NCBI RefSeq assembly: GCF_030063355.1
Contig: NZ_JASISZ010000027.1
Coordinates: forward strand, 23,409 to 87,408
DNA: 64,000 nucleotides
Direction of reading: 5' to 3'
DNA from: Streptomyces sp. PH10-H1
Lineage (GTDB): Bacteria > Actinomycetota > Actinomycetes > Streptomycetales > Streptomycetaceae
Below the pieces are notes generated by a model, which made no database searches, had not been told where the DNA came from, and saw nothing but the letters and a program-made list of their open reading frames with translations. The translations under genes and the position numbers were made by a program. Positions within the stretch are counted from its first letter, which is position 1, and the number at the start of each line of letters is the position of its first letter. Positions 8,430 to 15,473 of the stretch are shown here, in pieces.

Positions 8430-9742
8430 ACGGTCTTCTCCTCGTCGTGGACCCGGACATCGCCCGCCGGAACATCGGCCGCCGGCGTGTCGCCCATCGG
8501 AAAGCCGAAGCGCGCCACCAAGAGGCACCCCGACAGCCCGGCCGCCATCACGGCGAGCCCGGCATGGGGACCCCAGGCCGGCCAGGCCGCGCCGAGGACG
8601 ATCGAGGACACCAGCCGGGCGCCTGCCTGCCCGGTCTGCAGCAGGGCCAGCCCGCTGGTCCGCAGTCCCGCGGGCAGCAGGGGGCCGGCCGCCGCCATCA
8701 GCACCCCGTCGGTCGCGGCGTAGAACCCTCCGTGCAGGATCAGCGCCGGGATGAGTACGAGCAGTCCCCCGGCGGGTCCGAGCAGTACCGCGTACGCGCC
8801 GAGCAGCGCCAGGTGTCCCCCGAGAAACATCCGGAACCGGCCCGAGCGGTCGGCGATCCGGCCCAGCGGCACGGCGAGCAGGAGGTAGGAGCCGGTGGTG
8901 CCGAGCGGCAGCAGCGGGAAGTACTCCGGGGCGATCCCCAGCCTCCGTTGCAGCAGGAGGTAGAGGAAGGAATCGCTGACGGTGACCAGGCCCAGCGCGG
9001 CGGTCAGGACGCAGGTGCGGCGGAACGCGGCCGCCCGCAGCAGCCCGAACGCGGCGGGCAGTGCGGCCTGGCTCCGGCCCGGAGGCGGCGGGTCCTGCCG
9101 GTCCTGCACCAGGGAGACCAGCAGCACGACGCCCAGCACGGCGACGCAGAAGCTGACGACGAACACGGCGTCGTAGGCGGTGCCGGTCGCGGCGAGCACT
9201 CCGAAGGCCGCGAGCGGGCCGAGGAAGGCGCCGACGGTGTCCATCGCCCGGTGCACGCCGAAGGCCAGGCCGAGGGTCTCGGCCGGTGTGCTGAGGGATA
9301 TGAGCGCGTCACGCGGGGCGGTGCGCAGGCCCTTTCCGGCTCGGTCGGCGGCCACCACGGCGCCGAGGGCGCCCACGGAACCGCCTGCGGCGAGCAGGCC
9401 GAGTTTGCACACCGCCGACAGGGCGTAGCCGATCCCGGCGACCAATTTGCGCCGTTGGCGGCGGTCGGCGAGGTGGCCGCCGACGAGCCGCACGAGAACG
9501 GTGGCACCGGAGTACAGACTGTCGAATATGCCGAACGCGAGGGGACTGAGGCCGAGTTGGAGGACGAGGTACAGCGGCAGCACCGCACTGACCATCTCCG
9601 AGGAGACGTCGGTGACCATGCTGACGGCGCCGAGCGCGACGACATTGGCGGGGACCGTGCGCAGCAGCCCGGCCCGGCGCCCCGGACGTACACCCGGGGC
9701 GCCGTCGGCGGCGCTGGGACCGCTGCTCGCCGAGATGTACAC
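8426..9742 (-). CDS. MFS transporter
   Basis: The 438-residue protein has about 12 hydrophobic segments and the MFS loop 2-3 signature GGHLADRRQRRKLVAGIGYA, with a second version, PLGRIADRSGRFRMFLGG, in the C-terminal half. It starts at GTG 9742, three bases after the stop of the 50-residue peptide gene, and its own stop overlaps the propeller gene. Its overall character is that of a proton-driven exporter; substrate unknown. Tight packing with a tiny secreted peptide suggests that the peptide, or something related to it, is handled by this transporter. That idea rests only on operon structure. Confidence 0.85.
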   Translation of the reverse strand: MYISASSGPSAADGAPGVRPGRRAGLLRTVPANVVALGAVSMVTDVSSEMVSAVLPLYLVLQLGLSPLAFGIFDSLYSGATVLVRLVGGHLADRRQRRKLVAGIGYALSAVCKLGLLAAGGSVGALGAVVAADRAGKGLRTAPRDALISLSTPAETLGLAFGVHRAMDTVGAFLGPLAAFGVLAATGTAYDAVFVVSFCVAVLGVVLLVSLVQDRQDPPPPGRSQAALPAAFGLLRAAAFRRTCVLTAALGLVTVSDSFLYLLLQRRLGIAPEYFPLLPLGTTGSYLLLAVPLGRIADRSGRFRMFLGGHLALLGAYAVLLGPAGGLLVLIPALILHGGFYAATDGVLMAAAGPLLPAGLRTSGLALLQTGQAGARLVSSIVLGAAWPAWGPHAGLAVMAAGLSGCLLVARFGFPMGDTPAADVPAGDVRVHDEEKTV

Positions 9743-9745
9743 CGG

Positions 9746-9898
9746 CTAGTTCCACCCGCTGATGTCGAGCAGCACGCCGTAACCGGAGACGTTGTACTGG
9801 ACGATCAAGGCCTGGCCGGTCGCGGCGCCGGGGAACACCGCGCCCGCGCCGGCCGCCAGGGTCGCGATGGCGGCGAGTGCCGTCATGCGTCGTCTCAC
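9746..9898 (-). CDS. Small secreted peptide (50 aa), first gene of exporter operon
   Basis: A 50-residue frame starts at GTG 9898 with AAGGAG at ideal spacing and ends 3 bases before the MFS gene. It begins RRRMTALAAIATLAAGAGAVF, a basic Sec signal with an AXA-type cleavage region near residue 26-30. That leaves a mature peptide of about 20 residues ending YNVSGYGVLLDISGWN, aromatic and hydrophobic without cysteine. It resembles no family I know. Immediately upstream is a 58-bp tandem duplication that would form the mRNA leader. The strong ribosome-binding site and operon position make it a convincing small gene; its function is unknown. Confidence 0.7.
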   Translation of the reverse strand: MRRRMTALAAIATLAAGAGAVFPGAATGQALIVQYNVSGYGVLLDISGWN

Positions 9899-9920
9899 GT
9901 CTTCTCCTTTTTTCTCTGCG

Positions 9921-10056
9921 TTCCGCGACGTTCCGCAGCGTTCCGCGACGTTCCGCAGCGTTCCGGCATTGCGCGGCGTTCCGGGGCGTTGCAGGGCGTT
10001 CCGCGACGTTCCGCAGCGTTCCGGCATTGCGCGGCGTTCCGGGGCGTTGCGGGGCG
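9921..10056. repeat. Tandem repeat: 58-bp unit twice plus a partial unit
   Basis: Bases 9941-9998 and 9999-10056 are direct copies differing at one position (CAGGGCG against CGGGGCG); 9921-9940 repeats the first 20 bases once more. Inside the unit, the 10-mers TTCCGCGACG and TTCCGCAGCG and variants recur. The array lies upstream of the secreted-peptide operon and downstream of the phosphatase stop, so it is in the operon's promoter or leader. Such arrays arise by slippage, and the copy number may vary between strains. Confidence 0.85.
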
Positions 10057-10101
10057 TCCTGCGCTCTCTTGCGCTGTCCCGCAGCGAGTTGAGGTCGCGG
10101 G

Positions 10102-11691
10102 TCAGTGGCAGGTGACCGGCCCGAAGGTGTCGAGCACCGAGCCGTTGTCGCGGATCAGCTGCCCGGAGTACGTGTTCGGGGTGAGGGTCAGCTTCAGGAC
10201 GCCGTGGATGTCGGTGATCCGCTGCTGGCTGTTCGGCTGCGTGCTCGTGAAGCCGTAGTTGTCGGCGCCGCCGGTACCCACGATCAGTTCACGCACCCCC
10301 GCGGGATCGGCGCCCGCCGTCGCGTTCTGCGGCGCGAAGCGCTCGTACAGGTGGTCGTGGCCGTTCAGGACCAGGTCGGCGCCGTGCGCGCGCAGGATCT
10401 GCCAGACGGGCTTGCTGACCATGTCGGCCTGCGGCCCCGAGCTGTACAGCGGCTTGTGCCAGTACGCGGCGACGCAGGCGCTGGTGTTCCGCGTGAGGTC
10501 GGCCTCCAGCCACTTGCCCTGCGCGGAGGTCGCGGACATGGACGTCTCGGAGTCGAGGGCGACGAAGTGCCAGCCGCCCCGGTCCCAGCTGTAGTAGGTC
10601 TTGCCGGCGGGGGTGGCACGGCTGCCGAAGTACGCCTTGTATCCGGCCGCGGGAGTGCTGTCGTCGTACTCGTGGTTGCCCGTGGAGGGGTGGGTCTTCG
10701 CCAGGAAGCGGCCCCAGGTCGTGCCGTAGTACTTCGTGAAGTCGCTGAGGCTGCCGGTGTCGTACTGGTTGTCGCCCAGCGTGAGGACCTCGTCAGGGTT
10801 GATGGCCTCCACGCGCTTGGCGGTGTTCTCCGCACCGCAGTTGTCACCGGCCTTGCATCCCGGATCGGAGATGTCACCGGCCGCCACGACCGTGAAGGAC
10901 GGGGAACCCGGGCCGGGTGTGCCGGTCACCGGCGCACTCGCGGCGGAGAGGTTTCCGGCGGCGTCCATGGCCTTGACGGTGTAGGTGTAGGACGTTCCCT
11001 GGGTGCGGTCCGGATCGGTGTACCCGGTCCCGGCGACGGTCGCGACGACCGCGCCGTCGCGCGACACCTGGTAGCCGGTCACGCCGACGTCGTCGGTGGA
11101 CGCGTCCCAGGCCAGCGAGACGGAGGTGGCGGTCGTGCCGGTCACCCGCGGGTTCCCGGGCGCGGTCGGCGCGGTGGTGTCCGGGCCGCCGGCCGGGCCG
11201 TACACCTCGAACTCCTTCAAGGAGTAGCCGTAGGAGGTACCGCGCGCCGTGCCGTACACGCGCACATAGCGGCCGGATGTCGCGGCCGGGAGGGTCACCT
11301 CGTCGATCCCGCCGTCACCGGTGGTCGTCCCGTACGCCTTGGTCCAGGCGGAGCCGTCGGGTGACACCTCGATCCGGTACGCCTTCCCGTAGGCGGCCTC
11401 CCAGTCGAGGTGCACCCGGGTGATGGTGTGGCCGGCGCCGAGGTCGACGCGGATCCACTGCGGGTCGAGGCCCTCCTCACTGGCCCAGCGGGTGGCGGTG
11501 TCGCCGTCCACCGCCTTGGCGGCGGTGAGGGACGAACTCTCGTCCGACGAGGAGAGGGCCGGCCTGCCGCGGGACAACAGCACGTCGCCCGCGGCGTATC
11601 CGGACGACGAGGCCGACAGGGCGATGAGCAGGGTGAGGGCCGCCACCAGGCCGTACAGACGGCGATGGTGGACGGGCAGGAGCTTGGACAC
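10102..11691 (-). CDS. Secreted metallophosphoesterase with discoidin and fibronectin III domains
   Basis: The 529-residue secreted enzyme has a signal peptide (residues 1-34, ending before AGDVLLSRG), an F5/8-type discoidin domain (about 40-165, with DGDTATRWAS and GRYVRVYG), a fibronectin III domain (about 172-260), and a calcineurin-like phosphatase domain (about 265-529). The metal ligands are present: GDISD, GDNQYD, GNHEYD, WHKPLY and NGHDHLYE. It probably dephosphorylates extracellular substrates while the discoidin domain binds cell-wall or polymer glycans. GTG 11691 is preferred over an upstream ATG because GGAGG lies 5 bases before it. The upstream AT-rich palindrome at 11854 may regulate it. 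It is transcribed alone. Confidence 0.9.
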   Translation of the reverse strand: MSKLLPVHHRRLYGLVAALTLLIALSASSSGYAAGDVLLSRGRPALSSSDESSSLTAAKAVDGDTATRWASEEGLDPQWIRVDLGAGHTITRVHLDWEAAYGKAYRIEVSPDGSAWTKAYGTTTGDGGIDEVTLPAATSGRYVRVYGTARGTSYGYSLKEFEVYGPAGGPDTTAPTAPGNPRVTGTTATSVSLAWDASTDDVGVTGYQVSRDGAVVATVAGTGYTDPDRTQGTSYTYTVKAMDAAGNLSAASAPVTGTPGPGSPSFTVVAAGDISDPGCKAGDNCGAENTAKRVEAINPDEVLTLGDNQYDTGSLSDFTKYYGTTWGRFLAKTHPSTGNHEYDDSTPAAGYKAYFGSRATPAGKTYYSWDRGGWHFVALDSETSMSATSAQGKWLEADLTRNTSACVAAYWHKPLYSSGPQADMVSKPVWQILRAHGADLVLNGHDHLYERFAPQNATAGADPAGVRELIVGTGGADNYGFTSTQPNSQQRITDIHGVLKLTLTPNTYSGQLIRDNGSVLDTFGPVTCH

Positions 11692-11853
11692 GACTGCCTC
11701 CGGGCGTGGGAGATCCAACCGCGGCGCCCGCCGAAACGGGATGCCGCGAGGCCCACGGCCGGGGCAGATCTCTCACTGAGCGCGTCACATCCTGAGATGC
11801 CGCGCCAAGCCGCGTGGAGTGAGCGTGGCAAAGGGTCCGGTGGCCGTCAAGAG

Positions 11854-11876
11854 AAGTTAGTAAAGTTTCCTAACTT
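11854..11876. promoter_or_regulatory. AT-rich operator-like inverted repeat upstream of the phosphatase
   Basis: AAGTTAG (11854-11860) and CTAACTT (11870-11876) form an inverted repeat around AT-rich DNA that itself contains the near-palindrome AGTAAAGTTTCCT. Such low-GC palindromes stand out in this genome and resemble operators seen before secreted-hydrolase genes in Streptomyces. It lies 163 bases upstream of the phosphatase start. The regulator is not identified. Confidence 0.5.
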
Positions 11877-11895
11877 GTAATCGAGGCGGGTCGGC

Positions 11896-11954
11896 TCGTT
11901 CCGGAACGACGGTGCTCGTCCCGGAACGACGGTGCTCGTCCCGGAACGACGGTG
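11896..11954. repeat. 20-bp tandem repeat with a palindromic edge
   Basis: The 20-mer CCGGAACGACGGTGCTCGTC occurs at 11901-11920 and 11921-11940 and its first 14 bases again at 11941-11954. The left edge forms the perfect 14-bp palindrome TCGTTCCGGAACGA (11896-11909). The array ends 3 bases before the terminator of the sortase-anchored gene. Confidence 0.8.
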
Positions 11955-11956
11955 AA

Positions 11957-11988
11957 GGGCCCGCGAACTCAACCGAGTTCGCGGGCCC
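11957..11988 (-). terminator. Strong terminator of the LAKTG surface protein gene
   Basis: A perfect 14-bp stem, GGGCCCGCGAACTC against GAGTTCGCGGGCCC, with the four-base loop AACC, 28 bases beyond the stop at 12017. It may also separate this gene from the oppositely placed repeat and promoter region. Confidence 0.85.
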
Positions 11989-12016
11989 CCTCACCGTGTC
12001 AGTTGTCGGTTGTGCC

Positions 12017-13297
12017 TCAGGCGGCGGAGCCGGCCTTGCGGCGGCGCACGACGAAAATCGCTCCGGCGCCGACGGCCACGGCCGCGCCACCCGCGAGGGC
12101 GAGCTGCGGCACGACGGAGGAGGAACCGGTCTTGGCGAGGGCGCCGTCCGGGGTGGTCACCGGCAGCTCGGACTTGCCGCCCTGCGGCTTCGGGGCCGGG
12201 ACGACCGGCTTGACCTTGCTCGGCTTGGCGTCATCGACCTTGCCGGGGTTGGACCCCGCGGCCGTGATCTCGAACGCGTACTCGTTGGCCTCCGGGCTGC
12301 CACCGCAGGAGCCGTCCTTGTTGACGTACATGCCGGCGACGAAGGCCATGCCGCTACCGGCCTTGACCTTGGCGTCGACCTGGACGCGCAGGCTGACGTC
12401 GACGTGGGCGCCCGCCTTCAGCGCCGTGGTGACACCAACGACATGGTCGTTGCCGACGGCCTTCCAGGACTTCGACGCCGCGTCGAACCACTGCAGTCGC
12501 ACGAGCTTGTCGTAGTCGACGGTGCCGGTCTTGTCCATCGCGTGGAACATGGCAACCGGGACGATTCCGTCCACGGCCTTGGCCGTACCGTTGGTCACCC
12601 GGATCGAAAAGCTCACCCAGGTGCCGGCGACGATCTTGGACGGAAGGCCCTTGGCGACGGCGGTGAACTTCTGCTCCGGGACGCAGCCCTCCTCGGCCCT
12701 GGCGTCGGCGAGCGCCTTGTCGGCGGCGTTCTTGGCGTCGAGCGCCTTCTTCGTGGCCCTCTGTGCCACGCTGTACTTCTGAACAGCGGCGACCCGCACA
12801 TCGTCCACTGCCGTCCCGGCCGCCTTGGCCTGGGCGTCGGCGGCGGTCTTCGCGGCGGCAGCAGTCTTCGCCGCCGCCTCGGCGTCGGTGACGGCCTGCT
12901 CGGCGGCCGTCTTCTCCGCCTCGGTGGCGGTACCGGGGAGCGCGGCGAGCGCGGCCTTGGCATCGACGAGGGCCTGGTCCGCGGTGGCCTTGGCGGTCGC
13001 GGCGGCGACTGCTGCCTTCCGGGCCTCCTCGTACTTCACGAGGGTGGGGCCGGGGTTGTCGAGAATCTCTTCCATGTGCTTGTAGGCGGCCTTCTCGGCT
13101 ATGACGGCGTCGTCGTACGCCTTCTTCGCCTCGGCAGCGGCCTTTTCGAGCTGCTCGATGGTGGGCTTCTCCTGCGACTGCGCCTGCGTCTTTGCCGCCG
13201 ACGTGGAGTCGGCGAACGCGGGAGTGACCGAAAGCAGCGCGGCAGGCGTGATCACGGCAGCCACGACGGCCGTCGCGAGAATACGGCGGATCTTCAA
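12017..13297 (-). CDS. Sortase-anchored surface protein with Ala-rich coiled coil
   Basis: The 426-residue exported protein has a signal peptide (about 1-29), a long Ala/Lys/Glu-rich coiled coil (about 35-190, full of AEAKKAYDDAVIAEKAA-type heptads), a globular beta-rich domain (about 200-350, with VSFSIRVTNGTAKAVDGIVP), a Pro/Lys linker, the sorting signal LAKTG, a hydrophobic helix and a basic tail RRRKAGSAA. LAxTG is the motif used by actinobacterial class E sortases, so the protein should be linked to peptidoglycan. The start is TTG 13297 with AAAGG upstream; no ATG fits. It could act as a stalk that holds its distal domain outside the wall. No sortase gene is in the window. Confidence 0.85.
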   Translation of the reverse strand: MKIRRILATAVVAAVITPAALLSVTPAFADSTSAAKTQAQSQEKPTIEQLEKAAAEAKKAYDDAVIAEKAAYKHMEEILDNPGPTLVKYEEARKAAVAAATAKATADQALVDAKAALAALPGTATEAEKTAAEQAVTDAEAAAKTAAAAKTAADAQAKAAGTAVDDVRVAAVQKYSVAQRATKKALDAKNAADKALADARAEEGCVPEQKFTAVAKGLPSKIVAGTWVSFSIRVTNGTAKAVDGIVPVAMFHAMDKTGTVDYDKLVRLQWFDAASKSWKAVGNDHVVGVTTALKAGAHVDVSLRVQVDAKVKAGSGMAFVAGMYVNKDGSCGGSPEANEYAFEITAAGSNPGKVDDAKPSKVKPVVPAPKPQGGKSELPVTTPDGALAKTGSSSVVPQLALAGGAAVAVGAGAIFVVRRRKAGSAA

Positions 13298-13576
13298 AAG
13301 AGACCCTTTCTGGGTCCGGAAGAATAGAGGCAGCCACTGCGGAAATTCCTCACGCAGCGTGACTGAGCAGATCTTACGGCCCAGGTAAAAGAGGAGTAAA
13401 TGGGATTCCGATCCGTCGCCGGCCGCGGCTCCCGTCCGCACGACGGACATAATTGATCAATCCGAGGCAGTTGCCCCCGATTCCTGTGTTTTCCTGTGAC
13501 TCATGTCATGGGGTGTTGCGTGCGATGTGAGCGCGCCGCGCGCCCCGTTCACCGCGCGCGGCAGCGCTTTCGGTGG

Positions 13577-14182
13577 CTAGTCCGAGATGGCGTACGGGCG
13601 GTCACGGCGGGCGTCGTGGAGGACCGAGCCCCACCACAGGAGCTGGTCGAGCAGTACCTTCGCGGCGCCGTTGGGGCCATCGGGGGCCATGAGGGTCCCG
13701 TCGGGGCCGAAGAGCTCGTAGTACCGCGGGAAGGAGACGTAGTCGCGCACCGTATGGGCGCCCAACTCGCAGAACACCTGCCGCAGTTGCTCGATGGCCA
13801 GGAGGCCGCCGCTCGCGCCGCTGTAGCCGACGAAACCGATCGGCTTGGCCGCCCACTCGCTGTAGTGCCAGTCGATGGCGGCCTTCAGCGAGGCCGGGAA
13901 GCTGCGGTTGTAGTCCGGCGTCAGCACGACGATCGCGTCCGCCGCCCCGATCCGCCGGGTGAGGTCGGCCATCTCGGCGGGACGGTCCATGTCGGGCTTG
14001 AGCGCCGGCGACACCGGCGGCAGCTCGAGCGGCAGCGGCGTATCCGCCAGATCGATCAGATCCACCTTGAACCGGCCGTGGTGCGCGGCCTGTTCGACGA
14101 ACCAATTCGCGACCACCGGGCCGAACCGGCCCTCCCTGCCGCTACCGATGATCACTGCGAGGTTGAGAGTCTCTGCGGGCAT
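13577..14182 (-). CDS. NAD(P)H-dependent FMN reductase
   Basis: The 201-residue flavodoxin-like protein begins LNLAVIIGSGREGRFGPVVANW, the phosphate-binding loop of NADPH:FMN reductases, and has the YNRSFPASLKAAIDW active-site loop and GYSGASGG segment of the family. It would deliver reduced flavin or detoxify quinones in the cytoplasm. ATG 14182 is preferred over an upstream in-frame ATG at 14206 because AAGGAG lies 6 bases before it. It is a distant relative of the partial reductase at the window start but not a recent copy. It stands alone. Confidence 0.9.
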   Translation of the reverse strand: MPAETLNLAVIIGSGREGRFGPVVANWFVEQAAHHGRFKVDLIDLADTPLPLELPPVSPALKPDMDRPAEMADLTRRIGAADAIVVLTPDYNRSFPASLKAAIDWHYSEWAAKPIGFVGYSGASGGLLAIEQLRQVFCELGAHTVRDYVSFPRYYELFGPDGTLMAPDGPNGAAKVLLDQLLWWGSVLHDARRDRPYAISD

Positions 14183-14330
14183 GACGTGCTCCTTGTCCCA
14201 AGTCACTAGTCGGCGACCGTGCCGGCCGCTGCTCTCAACCTGACGGGTCGGACGAAGTGCAGGAAGGCCGGGCGGAGACTGGTAGCGACAGGGCCACGAT
14301 CCCGCCGGCCGGGGCTGCTACGTTCGCAAC

Positions 14331-14519
14331 GTGAGCGACAACGAGCTCGGCCTGTTCCTGCGTATCCGCCGTGAAGCCGTCACGCCTGCCGAGGTGGGGC
14401 TGCCCACCGGACCCCGCCGCCGTACACCCGGTCTGCGCCGGTCCGAACTGGCCACGCTCGCCGAAGTCAGCGTCGAGTACGTGAAGCGGCTCGAGCAGGG
14501 GCGCGACCGGCGGCCGTCC
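14331..14519 (+). pseudogene. XRE-family regulator, 5' part only
   Basis: GTG 14331 opens a typical helix-turn-helix N-terminus: [20 protein letters not shown], then [32 protein letters not shown]. This is the pattern of the large actinobacterial MmyB-like regulators of about 280 residues. The match stops abruptly after [10 protein letters not shown] and the frame runs into antisense DNA of the macro-domain fragment. Only about 60 residues survive. The 3' two-thirds, with the ligand-binding domain, is lost. Confidence 0.7.
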
Positions 14520-14708
14520 GGTCCCCAGGCCCTTCCCGTAGTGCGACGCCCGCAACGCACGGCAGTCCGCCAGGATCTCGGGACCGCCCTTGCGATGGAT
14601 CGCCCCGTCGACTCCCCCACCGCCCAGCAGTGAGGAGTTGGCGGCATTGACGATCGCATCGACGCGCTGCTCGGTGATGTCGCCCCGGACGAAGGTGATG
14701 GTGACCAT
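14520..14708 (-). pseudogene. Macro-domain (ADP-ribose) protein, 5' part only
   Basis: ATG 14708, preceded by GGGAGGA, starts a macro domain: [36 protein letters not shown]. This is the ADP-ribose-binding signature of the YmdB-type O-acetyl-ADP-ribose deacetylases. The match continues to [10 protein letters not shown] and then ends where the sequence becomes antisense XRE gene. About 63 of 170 residues remain. Together with the XRE fragment it is a tail-to-tail pair joined by one deletion. Confidence 0.7.
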
Positions 14709-14873
14709 GCGCCATCCTCCCAGCGGCGACCCAGCTCGCGCCATCGGAGACCTTCACCATGAGCAGTGGCAAGGGCGTGGCTCCGTCTCATTTCCGTGAG
14801 CGGAGACTGACGTCAGCGGCACAGAAGGCCCACTCCCCGGCGGACGACCGATCGTCGACAGACTTCCCGTCTG

Positions 14874-14914
14874 CACTCTGACCGGCACTCTGACCGGCAC
14901 TCTGACCGGCACTC
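14874..14914. repeat. 12-bp tandem repeat
   Basis: CACTCTGACCGG is repeated three times head-to-tail (14874-14909) followed by CACTC. It lies between the macro fragment and the mycoredoxin fragment, in DNA without a gene (14709-14954). Confidence 0.85.
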
Positions 14915-14954
14915 ATCGAATCGGGGAGGGTTCACGGCCGGGGATCGTGACGGC

Positions 14955-15182
14955 GTGGTCGTCTATTGGCGGCCCGGCTGCGCGTTCTGCATGAAGCTGC
15001 GTCTGCGGCTGCGCTTCACGCGCCTGCGATACACCAAGGTGAACATCTGTCGGGACCGTGGGGCGGCGGCGTTCGTCCGCTCGGTCGCGGACGGGAACGA
15101 GACCGCTCGACATACCCAAGAGATATCGGGCATACATTCGAGCGTTGGGCCGGCGCTCCCCACCCTGCCGAATTTCCGGTAA
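14955..15182 (+). pseudogene. Mycoredoxin/glutaredoxin-like protein, 3' truncated
   Basis: From GTG 14955 the frame reads VVYWRPGCAFCMKLRLRLRF and then FVRSVADGNETA, which follows actinobacterial mycoredoxin closely through the Cys-x-x-Cys active site (here CAFC) to the GNET segment. The family then needs VPTV and a C-terminal helix, which bind the thiol substrate. Instead the sequence becomes RHTQEISGIHSS and other unrelated residues to a stop. Loss of the cis-proline segment should abolish function. A translation start a few codons upstream is possible. Confidence 0.65.
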
Positions 15183-15301
15183 TTCGCCAGGGTGAGCCAG
15201 GGCCGCGTCTCTTGTGGTGCATGTGCTTTGGCATGATCCTGTCTGGTGACAACGCGGGGTTCGCGGACGGTATCCCATGGCGATCACGCGAGTCGCAGAC
15301 C

Positions 15302-15329
15302 GCCGGGGCCCAAGTCTCCTGGCCCCGGC
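15302..15329. terminator. Hairpin, possible terminator
   Basis: GCCGGGGCC pairs perfectly with GGCCCCGGC across a 10-base loop in the gene-free stretch before the YVTN gene. It could end transcription from the truncated upstream genes. Confidence 0.4.
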
Positions 15330-15473
15330 CCGGACTGTGAGCGGCCTACAGGTCCGCATGCCCCGGTGACGAGCCGCTCAGGCGGTCTCATGCGTTGTGA
15401 GTACCGCACCGCTGTGGTTCCAAGGGCCCCACCGGTGCCCGCTACTACGGGGCGGACGAGGGGGGAGATCTTC

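Noticed and set aside
9921..10056. CRISPR array
   Set aside because: The repeats are direct tandem copies without spacers and with internal sub-repeats; no cas genes.
8183..10258. Long open frame on the plus strand across the MFS operon
   Set aside because: Its residues are Arg/Gly/Pro-rich and low-complexity, as expected for the antisense of GC-biased genes. The minus-strand genes have signal peptides, ribosome-binding sites and overlaps.
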